NCBI RefSeq assembly: GCF_037042905.1
Contig: NC_087247.1
Span: 63,387,420-63,451,419, forward strand
Direction: 5' to 3'
DNA length: 64,000 bases
Source: Lytechinus pictus
Lineage: Eukaryota; Echinodermata; Echinoidea; Temnopleuroida; Toxopneustidae
Under the pieces are notes generated by a model. The model saw only the letters and a list, made by a program, of their open reading frames with translations. It made no database searches and was not told where the DNA came from. Made by a program: the position numbers and the translations under genes. Positions 13,301 to 26,456 of this stretch are shown one piece after another; the first letter of the stretch is position 1, and the number at the start of each line of letters is the position of its first letter.

Positions 13301-16300
13301 TGAATATCAATAACTCTTTTCGATTTATGGACTTTCATAAATCCTTACCAATATATCCCTCTAACCTTCCTGCTTTTATTAAAACTAACTCATCGTCAAG
13401 ACAAACTTTCCCTGCAATCTCATAAATGTCTGTAAGTGACAACATCATCAAAACATTTTTTTTACAATGAAAAAAAATTATCTGATTTTTTTTCTTACGT
13501 GTAGGGACCGTCTACCACCTCTTGTCGGAGACCGATCCAATACTGTAGAGCAATACTGGGTGACTGAAACGAGACACACACAAAATATATCATCAGAAAG
13601 GTGGGTAATTGACACACGATCTTATCATGATAGAGAAAGAACTTGTTTCTTTCCTGTAGGTTCATAATAATAATGATGATATCTATAACAAGAGGAAGAC
13701 GACGACGAAGAAGAAGTAGAAGAAGAAGAAGGAAAAAAGAAGAAGAAGAAGAGGAAGAAGAAGAAAGTAAAATGAAAAAAAAGCTAGGCGTTTATCAAAG
13801 TGAGGGGAAAAATTTGAAAATAGACTTTATATACAAATTTTCGCTTGCGCTGCGCGCTCGCATTTCCTGTGTAATGAATCCCATTCAAGAGAATTAAATG
13901 GCACTTATATATCCAGTTCTGAAATCAATTTTCACACAATATTTTAGTTCGCACATCAAGCTTTTATTATTTTGTTTGACTTACACAAATTGTCTATATA
14001 TATCAAAATTTTCAGCTCGAGCTGCGCGCTCGCATTGTTTGATTTGTGAGTTATCTATCCTCTTTGGAAATTCTTACCAAAATTTGTCAAAATGCTCCTT
14101 TATCATGTCAGTATATCAACAAATTTAGCTCATGCTTCGTGCTCGCATTATTGTTTGACACACACAGCTTGTTCTTTATTTGAATAAAAACGCGCTTAGA
14201 CTGTTCAGTTTTCAGGTCGGAATATCAGAATATTAAGCTCGCGCTTCGCACTCTCATTATTTGATTGGTGATACTTGTATCCTCTTCATTAATCACTAGT
14301 CCCTTTTCACGTTACTATAATAGAATTTTGGCTCGCGCTTCGCGCTCGCATTGTTTAGTTGGATACTTATTTGTTTTTTCATGATTATAAAATCTCCTCA
14401 GAATCTTCAAGTCTAAGGATATAAAATATCAAAGAATTTGAGCTAGCGCTTCGCGCTCGCATGATATATTAAGACCACATGAGATACATTATCTTGTTTA
14501 TAACAATGAAAATTAACATATACTTAAAACTGCAGTCTTTAGTTAGGACTACCCCCGAAAAACCAACAAAAAAGTCAGATTATAGAGGCCAATCGAGAAA
14601 AATGTTGACGAAAATATTTTTCGGCCCCCCCCCCCTATTGGCGAAAGCTGGATCCGCCCCTGTTTATATTGCATCAAAAACCGGTGTTTCCATCGCAACA
14701 CATTGAAGGAATGCTGCAAGGTATGGTGTCGGTAAATTTCTTGCTCAAAGAGAACAAGCCATTACCATAGCCATAACATGCCATAACATGCCTTTATTTG
14801 ATTTTTCAAATATACCCTTCAAAATAAATAATCATAATGGCTCCATGAAGAAAATACAATTTTTGCAGTAGGTTCATATCTAACGTAGATAGCAAAATAA
14901 TGAGCTTTGTCTTGATATATATTTATCTAGAAATAAAGAAGCCCTTTTTCTTTATATACCTATCTTTTTTAAATGAAATTATTTCTACGGGGCAACAAAC
15001 GAAAAGTGTCAACGATGTACAATACTTTTATAGCAGTGTTCATACCGTGCATTATTTTGTGTTATTTCCTGGAAATCTTACCATTTCAAGAAGGAATGCA
15101 TTTTCCTGCCCACTTGTGATAGAAACCAAATTACCACCCTTAGACTGGCAGAAAGCTTGAGCATCAAACCAGGCCCGCCTGTCTCCTTCTCCAGCAATAT
15201 CACTTATATAGTAACAGTATGGTCTCACGTATTTCCATTCGCTGTCAGATGGACACACACCAACTAGGGTAAGAAAATACAGTTTTGAAAACCATGGGAT
15301 TAATATGAGTTGAGGTCTAATCAGAACGACACTTTATTGCACGTTTAGAAAAGGTATGTTTTCGAGTATGTGCACAAAGTATGTGTGCTGGCCAGTGGGT
15401 GTGGGTGCATGTCTCTTTCGTGTCGATGAGATCTCACCTTTTGTTTCAGTGGTGCTTCACCATGTGTACGAACTTTGATTCACGCAAGATATAGAGTAAG
15501 GATTATATTATTGCAAGAAATATACAACTACATTAGCTCTTAGGATATGGATGATTAATATCATCGTGGTGAATAACATGCCTGGAAACAATTTCAGTAT
15601 GTCATAATTCGAGCTATAACGGTCATTCGCTTTTACGACTACTATTTGAAGAAAAACCCGAGACCAAATATTAATTGGTTGTTTAATTATCTATATTTGT
15701 TCAATATATAGCTTTAGTATTATCATGATGTACAACACATTGAAACGTTTTGATTAATTCAAGAACTTTTGGAAGGGAAATTGATAATGGGTAAAATGAT
15801 AATTTTGGAAACACATCATAAAATTATGAAAAGAGATAGCTTTGTACTTAAAAAGTGTGTTTTTTGCTTACCGGTAGGCAACGGAGTTACTGGTGCCTTA
15901 GCTATATTGAAAGAGAAGGTTTATAAAGTATAAGTGAAATAAGCTAATGCAGTCATTGAATTGTCATGACAACTAAATATTTATCACCAATTATAAAATA
16001 TCTTAAATTTAAGTGAAATTATAATGTCCATGTCAAAATTGACCAATGAAAGCTAGTATTTCATGAGCTTCGAGTGGTGTAGGGGTTGGTAGACACTGGA
16101 AAGCCTTAAAAATCAAATAAATTATAGAACTATAAAAAGCCACTTTAGGAGACTCAGTATTCTACCGCTACATTCAAATATTCTTTGTGAAGAGGTGACA
16201 ATCATGTTTAAACTTGCGTTTTGGTTTCTTGCAGATCCAGCTCCTGAGTGCATAACAAGGGATATCATTCCATCTTCTTCCTGGGTTAAGAAACATCTCT

Positions 16301-19300
16301 GTACATTCTTCACTGCCTGAATGGTCGTTTGGTTCCCCAGTCTCCCAGTTTACGTAGATGACTGCAGACCCATCACTCCACTGCCAGGCTATAAAAGGTA
16401 AACAATATATTAACGAATCATAGTAATATCATAACAAGTCTAAAAATCTACTCTTCCTCAGTGAAGAAAAGATATTAATTGATGGATATGAGTGATGATT
16501 AACTTATTTTTTATTAATGATATGGGTACATCGTTGCTTTACACATTACGATAACGAATCTTACTTTCCAATTCCTTTAAAATTTGATGTCAAATATTGT
16601 ACTAAGAGTTATGATTAAAGTCATCTTACTTACCTCCTTCCTGATTGATATCATTCAAACCAATCCAAAATCCAAAGAAATTATCTGCATCCCTGAAATT
16701 AATGGAAAATTATTAAATTGAACCAATCAGATGATCATTCATTTAGGTCGTCTATCATATTAATGTTTTAGTCTTTCATATAAATATTGGTAGTTTAATT
16801 TATGTATCATGAACGAAATACAAGTATAATCCTTGAGATAACTTTATTAACTTTAGCAATCTGCGATCTTCAAAATGTCCATTATCAGATGATGTAAAAT
16901 CATATCATCTTCACAAAGAACGATGGCATCTTCAATGAAGTACTACATGTGTCTCAATCAAACGTTACCAAAAGCCATCATTATAGGCAGGTTAATTTAC
17001 CATGGGTTGATTCTTTATATATATATATATATACATGTATTTATATATATAAATATATATATATTCGCTATTAATTCATTCATCCTTACTGTGGTGTGAA
17101 ACCTGAAACAATGTATTGCTCTTCTGCAGAAGTCTGAAAACTGGCCATATCACCTCCCATAGCTTGACATTGAGCTCTAGCATCAGAGAAGGAAAGCTGC
17201 TCATCGGCAGGTTTCTCATAAACCTATCAATTGAACACAAAGCGAAGTTTAGTATAGTAATAACAAATTAGGTTACGAGGTACTGAGCTGATAGTGAAGA
17301 GAAGGAGAAGAAAGGGTAATAGAAATGATTTAAGGAAGGTGGAAAGAAAAAGGTGACTGTAAGGAAGGATAAGTAGGGGCTCTTTGGATACGAAAAGAAT
17401 GGCGAGGGGAAAGGGGTGCCTTAGCTGTGGTAGAAATTGTGCTGGTAAGTGTATTGCTCTTCTGTAGAAGACGGAAATCTACATAGAATGTATCAGAACA
17501 TTGGCGTTTAGTTACATCTTGATATTTTATGAAGACCTGGGGGAAATTTCATAAAAAGACTTGCGAAATATTTTGTTTGACAAATTATATCAACAAATTA
17601 ACCCTTGTCATCTTAGATACTGTTTTCTAAACAAGTATAACTTACCATGAAACAATTATTTCCATATCCGATGGCTCCAACTTCACAGCCATCGTTGGTT
17701 GGGGATGTCACTGGGGCTTGAGTATAGGGTATCTCTGTAGCTCCGAAGATAGGTTGCTCACAAATGTATCTAAGTGTGTTTGGGCAAGGTTCATCCATCC
17801 ATAGTCCAGCAGAATATTGATTGTAACCGCCAATCATTGCAACACATTTCCCAAAACTATCATCTAGTAAGAAAAGTTTTATTTAATTATGTAAATGAGT
17901 ATAATTGAATAATTTGATTTGAGGGGTCCACGATTTATGAGCACAACGTTACAATGAACCACTCCATTTCCAACACATTATGTTTAGCTACAGATATAGA
18001 ATGATCCATTTAAGTTTCAAATGTATGATTACGATAAATTGTGTTACATGTTTGTTGATCATAATTTTCAATTGTTGTAATTATAATTACAATTAATTAT
18101 ATTTGTATGGATTTGTACACTCTTCTGTTGGAAATGCGAAAATGTGAAACTGAAAGTTCAGTTATTATATTCGTTCAAATCTTAGTTATAAAAGTTGTTT
18201 GTTTTCTAATTCAGAGACTCGGTCTTGCAGAGTGTGATAATAATGATGAAAATAAAAACGATGTTAATGAGTAAATCTGGTTGCATGACCAATGCTCTGA
18301 GGCACATACTACTTAAATTATTGTCCTCTAATTCCAATGTAGAAATAAAATTATAATCACTCTACAAGACATGTACTCCAGTGTTCTGTGTCTAGACAAT
18401 TATACTGCGTATTCACCAAGCCTGGAGGAAAGGAAGGCTTGAATTTATATTGACCCATTGTCCCATTAGAACAGTAATTATTGATTGTTTGGGTATTAGA
18501 AATAACTCTGCCATTCTTAAATTCTTTAGTAAATTGTGATGGTGTTCGAGTGTTTCGTCCGAATTCGATAAATACACCGACATCATGAAAGTTGCTTCTT
18601 GTAAAAAATGGTTTGTTCTCCGCATTTTAGCCCCCCTCTAAACCAAATTATTTTACGCAAGGGTCTACAAGAATTGATGATCATCATTTGAGTTCATGGT
18701 GTGATTAACTTCTTTATTAGATTTAACGGAAAGTTCTGGGGCGGGGGCTGACTGCATGAAGAAGGAAGAGAAAGAGAATGTGCTGCGAAAAAACTTCAAA
18801 TTACCAATGTTGCATTGAGGATGGTAACTTTTAACACTTGTGTACCCACCCTCTTTTGACAGTAAGCCAAGTATGCCTTTTGAATCATAATTACTAGTAG
18901 TTTTCATTTGAATTAAACATGTTTTCTAAGTGAAAAGAACAAACTGCATATTATCTTGACTTGTTGTTATTTAAAAATGAAAAGTACATACCTGGTTGTC
19001 CTGGACCCCAGGCGGAGAATGTCGGATATGAACCGTCAACCCATTTGTAGGTTCCGGGTACATCCGTATCACTCAAACCGATCCAGAAATCATCGCTGCC
19101 TGTGAATTCAGTTGCGTATTCACCAAGTTTGGAGGAAAGGAATGCTTGGTCATACCTGAAAAGGTGTTTTTATGGATTAAATATAATATATGATAACTTT
19201 GTTTGTTTGTACTATGTGTAAGCCTGAAAATGATATTTAAACAGAAGAGCAAGTAGAAGAGCAGAAACAAAAGGGTGTGGATGGGAAATACGAATGGGAA

Positions 19301-22300
19301 GCTTTGGGAAAGGGGAAGGTTTGGGTCGAAGATGAGAGGGATGAGGAATGGAATAGTGTACTGCTAGATAGAATTGTGCGAAAAACTGATAATGATATTG
19401 AATGGTTATATACCTGTCGTTGAGGGTAGCCAATTTTCCTTGTTGCGCTAAACAGCTATCTCTAGCATCAGCCCACGAAAGCTTCTGGTCCATGACCATC
19501 AAATAACACGTCGACATGTACTTTACCCAGCCCTGTCAGGTTTATGAAATAAATGATATATTTTTTTCAAATCTTGAAACGGAAGAAAGGGTTCAGTTGA
19601 TATAGACTTCAAAATTGCATTTGTCCTTTTTTATTTAGTTGCGGAAGGTTTAGTAGTCATTGCCATTTGGTCTCTTTAATGTAATATATTTGCAAAATGG
19701 ACCTGTATCATGTATTTCACAAAGTTTGTTTAATAAGGTTTACTGTTTTTATATTTCACATAATATATATATTATTCCCCAACACCATTAAATCTATCAC
19801 ATAATGTAGGGCAGATTTTTTTTTCAATTTCAATTTAAATAAACATTTCTCTTCTTCCATTTTCACAAGATATGGTTGTTTAACATATGATATACAGAAT
19901 CATTTGTCATAAAAGAATAAAAATATACCATAGGTTTGTTTAATTTAAGGCGTAAATCTCTGTAAGCAATAACCTAACAGTCACTTCCAAAGATGGTGGT
20001 TACCATAGTGCTAATGGGTACATACCGATGGGCATCCATCATTGGGAGGCTGTACGACGTTTTGATTAGATTTGGGTCTCTTACAAACACCATACATTGA
20101 GAAACCAGTACATGCTACATCTCTCCATGCACCAAACTAAACAGAAAAAGAAACAAAATTCATTATAATTTGACAATCATCCTTAATTTCTTATTTCATG
20201 GCAAAAAGTGATTAAGAAAATGACAAGATCTGAAATGATAAGATCCAACCACTGAAATATACTTCACCTCATGTCACGAAACAAACGTTAGCCCATTTAA
20301 TGATTTCAAACAAATCCATTGCAAAACTTGGTTAAAGTGGTTAAATAACGTTTGAAAAAATAAACCACCCGAACCACTGTTTGTAAATTTAATCATTTAA
20401 TTCATTACAATAACACTACAGTTACCTGTGCGTCAAAATAGACACAATCATCATTGAAGAGATCATTATTGGGCTCTCCAAGGGCCCATTGAGTGAAGGT
20501 TACAGGACTCCCGTCTGTCCAGGCATAGTTCTGTTCTACATCCTTATCAGTCAGTCCAAGCCATACACCAATTATGGTCTTATTACCTTCGTTACCTTTG
20601 GATAGAAAACAATGAGAGATTTTGGCCATCCTCTTTATTGAATGTAGGAGGAAAATAACAAAGATTGACAGGTGAACTTTAAAGCAAACTTAGTCCCAAA
20701 CGTCGCAGCGATATGGCCAGTCACTGGGCCGACAATAAGGATCGTCACAAAAAACATTTTTAAGGTAGAATTTCAGGCTAAGGAGTTCCTTATTTTCAAC
20801 ACTTCAGACATTGACTGTCTTGATAGGTTTCATTAGGTTGTTCTGATAGTCACTTAATGAACATGAACATCTTGGCTTGGATAAAGAACGGCTCCTTCAA
20901 CCAGAACTAACCCCCCCCCCTGCTGCCATGGTCGAGTAATCACCATATAAATACTGAATGTATATGATAATGAATAATGTTTCACCTGTTTGCATGAGGC
21001 TGTAAATAAAGTTATTTTCACTCATATCGGAGACTGAAGCAAGCTTGGAGGACCTTAGCTCACATAGATCTTGCATATTGGTAAATGAATACATATCAGT
21101 AACGATAGAATAGCAGAAGCCTCTGAAACTCATCTCATTTGCACTGCATCCGTAGCTTGGGTCCATGGTCGTCGGTGGAGCATCAGTAGGTGCACTGAAA
21201 TCTGAAAGTAAGAGGATTGTTAATCATTCATTCATTTTTTTTTATTAAAATCTATCTTAAAAAAAAATCTTTTGAGATAAACCGTTGTCGGGACATAAAA
21301 TCGGGATAATTGTTTTGAGGAGGTTAGTATGATTTCATTTTATAAATTAACAACAAATTTTGGACACAATATTCATTCTCCTGATTGGTTCTGTAAATGT
21401 ACTCTAATGAGGAAGACCAGCCATTGTGCCAGAAGATAGCCTTTCCAGGCGATGGATAATTTATTAATAAAATAAATACAAAATGTAAAATTAATCATGC
21501 GTATGTTGCTTGTTTCTTCGTTGATTCTATGTCGCTTGTACCTTTATTGTTAATTATTTTGTTTCATAACGTTTATTCTTATACGTCGCTCACTGCTTAT
21601 TTTCAATCGTGAGAAAAAAAAGTTAATACCAAGACTTAATGTTAATGGTCACCTCTTTGGTAATGATCCCATGGATCCTCGAACTCGGGTACCAACCCGA
21701 CGTTGCCAGCAGTGTCCTTGTCAGAGGAGAGGAGGACACACTGTCTACCACTGCGATAATAGTTGAATGAACGGCAAGTAAATGTGGCAGTCATACAAAG
21801 AAATGCACAGTCTTCTGGCCATACATTGTTGATAGGGACTTCGTTGGTAGTGTCGAGGCGGGAGTTGGTGTACGTCATGAAGTAACGGGTAATTAATTCT
21901 TAAGTGAAACACAGAAATCATAAATGGTCAGTGATTAAATGATTTGACAAATGAGCATTATATGATTGTGTGATATCATAACTTGTCTATGAGTTATTCT
22001 TAAGAATCACCGGGCTGTTTAATCTATCTTTTTTTTTAATTCAAAAAAAGAGGATATTGCTTGCTAAATTAATTTTTACAAAAGAAACAAAAACTGGGGA
22101 CAGACGGATTCCTTTAATGATAAATATAGAGGAAATCATACGGTAAACTCTAATTGCTACTCCTCCTCCTAAACCTCGAGATAAATCTTTTTATCCACAC
22201 AAAAGAGCAGCAGATTCGTAAATTACTTTTAGACTCAACGATAAATATGGTAAAGCTTTAAGAGTGGTAAAGTGTACTCAACATATGTACTTACCATTCC

Positions 22301-25300
22301 TCTTACAGATCCCAAGTCTGGCATTACTACAAGCAAGATCATTCCATCGTCCTGAGTTTGCATACATTTCTACACAATCTTCACCTCCTGCATTGTTTGG
22401 TTCACCTACATGATGAAAATAAAATTTATTATGAAATCTTGCTTAGAAAACTAAGATGGAGCCCTGACAAACGAAATAAAAAAATACAGTGCGAAGGAAG
22501 AATACAATGAAAGCAACACAATAGGAGAAATAATACAAACTAGAAAAGAATGTTTCAAGGAAAATGGATAAGGAGGAGAAGCTGGACTAATTACCTACAA
22601 AATAACGATCACAAAAATGAGCTAATGAAGAATTAAGCACGAAAACTTTTAACCCTTTCAGTACCCCAAACAAATAAAGAATTCTTGAAATCAACCTGCA
22701 GCGCAGTAATTGGTGGTATCAAGATGACTTGTATTTTTTGGTAAAATAATAAGCAATTATCACAAATAAAAGTATGAAGATGATTGGGAAAGCAAGGTAA
22801 ATGGATCAACAGGAAAAATATGAGGCATTTTATGCGTATGTTAGAGAATTATTGAGACAATATGAAGGCAAGATGTTTTCATAATACTAATAATTAAGTA
22901 CAAACATGATAATTTCTATGATCCTACTCACCACTCTGCCAATTTAGGTAAGCAAACGGTGCTCCATCAGACCATTGAAATCCATAGTTAAGGTTCGAAG
23001 AATGTAAACCAATCCAGAATGAGTTTATACCATTGTTGTAATAGTACTGGGCAAATCCTATAATAGAAAAATATAAAATTATTTAATACTGAGAACAAAC
23101 CAAACTCACATTCTTAAACTTTGTTTATGTCTATTACATTAACATAGAAGGAAATTGTCTCCAGTATGATTTTAATTTTCTCTAAACTATTGTATATCTC
23201 GATTTAAATTCACTAACATCTTTCCCTTTTCTCTCGTTTCGATAAACATTCTTCATTTGTTCTAAGTTATTCATACTTGAATCCACTTAAATATGAATAA
23301 TCGCTTTAAGGTTTCTTGGTGGCCTTCTTTGGTGTGTATTACCATTAACATTCTAAGCATTATTGCATCAGGATATTGTAGGCTAAGCAGATCCAAGATT
23401 TACGTAGTGTGCATTTGTGTCATCTCTTCGGCACATTATTATTACAATGGCTGTATCATGTATTATTCTACAACTATGTACTCACGTTGAACAAACTCAG
23501 TTTCTAGGTTATTAGTAAGACTGGTGAGTCTTCCTCCTTCATAATGACATTGATTATCTGATTCCTGCCAGCTTCGATACTCCATCTCATACTTGTAACA
23601 ATTGCCCGATGATGTATCAAAAATCCAACCATTACCACAGCGATCGCTAGGTGGAACTATGAAATCAAATGTAAAAAAATAATACGTAACAAGTCGACAA
23701 ATAATGTCTTAGTCTGTTAGTCAAACGATCTTTACGAAATAAATGTTCACCATCGTTGTGGATTTGTTAGTAAGATGAAACTGGTCCTATGTGAGTAAGA
23801 AATGATATCAGTACAAAATATGAAAATAAGTTCATTTAAAATCCAATCTCTCTCGACATCAACCTCTCCCCCTCTCTATTTAATGCATGTGCTCTCCTAT
23901 ATGTCCTTTAATACCATTTTTGTTTTGATTTGAGGAGTTTTAAAGACCAAATGCTTCAAAGTAGTTTTTCCAAAACATATTAAAATACATTATTTACATC
24001 TGCAAGAATCTTCAGCTGTGATGTAGACACATTTTCTGGATTAAGAAGAATAGAAGAAATAAAAACACTTAATACAATATACTCACATGTTATTGGCATT
24101 GGTGTTGTGTAAGCACCTCCCGGGTCTGTTATTGAATAGAATAAGACATGTCATAGAGTGACAATTTGGAATTTATCAAATCCTTCATTGCGATATTGGT
24201 ATTTTCATTTTCGAAATTAGAAACAAGGAACGTGATTCATTGCACTTATTTGCATAGTTTATTGGAAAATTATTGGAAACTTTGATACGGAGTAATATTA
24301 AGTATTGGGTAAGAAAAAAATATGAACTCACATTTCGGCATTTTGCAGATGAAGCGATAGACCCTGTCACATTTATGGTCATTCCATGTTCCAACCTTGT
24401 AGAAATATGATTCCAGATGAACACAGTCCTCGTTGCCAGAATTGTTAGGCTCTCCTGGTCCCCAGTTACGATAATCATACTAAATGTGATAGAAATAAAA
24501 GAGTTCTGGTGATCGACATGAAAAGAAAGTTCGAGATATGAATTACACCATTCGATGAAGTAGAAAAGAGCTATATCACCCTGTGTGTGTGGGTGGGGCT
24601 TGTTTATTACTAGGCAAATTATTTTTTACGTTATAGAGATTGTTAGTATGCATATTATAGAGATTGTTAGTAATCACATGCCAAAGGATATACTTGTTCA
24701 CATCACATTTTAAATGATGACAAGTTTATCGTGGACTAATAGGGGATTTGATGATTCTGTAAACAAAGTGACAATAATGTTTCTTTACACCTTACCAAGA
24801 ACCAAACACACCATTTTGAGGCGAATAGAAATCTAATGAAAATAACTTAACAGAAAGTAACTGAACTAAAATTTATATAAAGAGCAAATTTCTCAATTTG
24901 CGATTTCATTCCGTGCTGCTTTACAAAATGACAAATTATGGCTAGAAATCTACCTTCCCCCATTACAATGTTTCGATCTTATTGATTCAACTTACCGGAG
25001 TACCGTCTTCATACTCCCAACCGCTCTCAGTACCTCTATCATGCAGACCAATCCACATACCCTCACCGATATAATTAACTCTTTCTGAAAATAAGACAAA
25101 ATAACACATCAAGTAGCGACAGAATTCAACTTACATTAATTTAATTAGACATAACTTTGTATTTTTCATATCATTAGCAGTCACGAGAGGAGAAAATAGC
25201 AAAAAATAACTTTATTACTGAATTTTTAATTTACTGTGCTTATTTCAAACAATTCATCACAGTCTAAAATAAAGAATACGGAATAGAACTTTTAGTGGGA

Positions 25301-26416
25301 TGTAGATGAGTAAAATGCCTCTATAATTTGTGTGCTTCTCGAATACTTGCCTATATCCTGGAATATGGGGATGTAACAATAAATAGTACACACCTGTAAG
25401 GAATGATTGTTCTCCATTAGAATGAATACTGACAAGATTAGCTGTTGGAAAGTAAGCTTGACACTGAGCCTGGGCATCAGGTTGGGTGACTATCAGAGTT
25501 GGGAAATAATAACAACTATCTCCATATAAATCCCATCCAGGTTCACAAGATCCAACTCCTGTTTAAAATAGGGAAAGAAAATGACAAATATAAGTCACCT
25601 AAAATATTTTTACAGTTTCATCTTTGAAAAATAATGGTGAGATAAATATCAGCATTTGAAACCCGAAATATCATTACACCACTGTAACTACCAAAAGTGT
25701 AAATGTTCATTATTATTCGACAGTCTCTGGAAATAACACTCATTGGGTTAGCTCAGATTCTGTTTAGATTCACAACGGTCCTCTCCTTTGATACCTGAGT
25801 GATGAACATTCCTGTCTTGTAAAAGGACACCATGAAAATTCTCCATGATTTGTTATTTCATATGTAATTAATATCAGCCAAAGGTAAAACTAATGAAGGT
25901 TAAATCACAAGTCAGTCAATTCAATTCAACATTGATCAAGGAATCGTATGGTAGAATAGTACAATGGAGGAATGGGGTAATAGTGACTTAATTATGAGTT
26001 TTAACATCACCTTGGTCTGGCTGAACTGGTGTCACCACGCTTCCTGTATTGAAGGATAAAATAATTGATTCTCGTTAATAACAGAAAAGTTAACATCGTT
26101 TTTTTACCGAGGGAAAGATCATGAACATCAATATTTTTCTTTATTGAGACCATGTCCCAGGACTACTTTATTGCTACAAATTAAGTAAATGACGGAAAGG
26201 AAAGTAGTAATAATGCAAAGTATGGGGGTGGGTTCGAAATGAGGATCGGCATAATGTAATTATTAATCAAATGAGCAAATTTATCAAGGTCTTGGTTTGA
26301 AACTGGAATTGAATTTGATAAGAATTGAAATTGAATTAGAAATGTATTAATTTGCACACGTTATGAAGTAATTCATTAGAAATACAGCCCCATTTTTGTT
26401 TACTTGTATAGCAGAC

Positions 26417-26456
<40 letters not shown>

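Noticed and set aside
4240-14670. CRISPR-like array (regular ~107-bp spacing)
   Set aside because: Eukaryotic context, whole units are similar rather than only short repeats, and no cas genes.
18413-18625. Extra lectin exon between exons 25 and 26
   Set aside because: Only 36 nt resemble exon 25. The copy hits a stop in that frame, and exons 25 and 26 join directly in phase.
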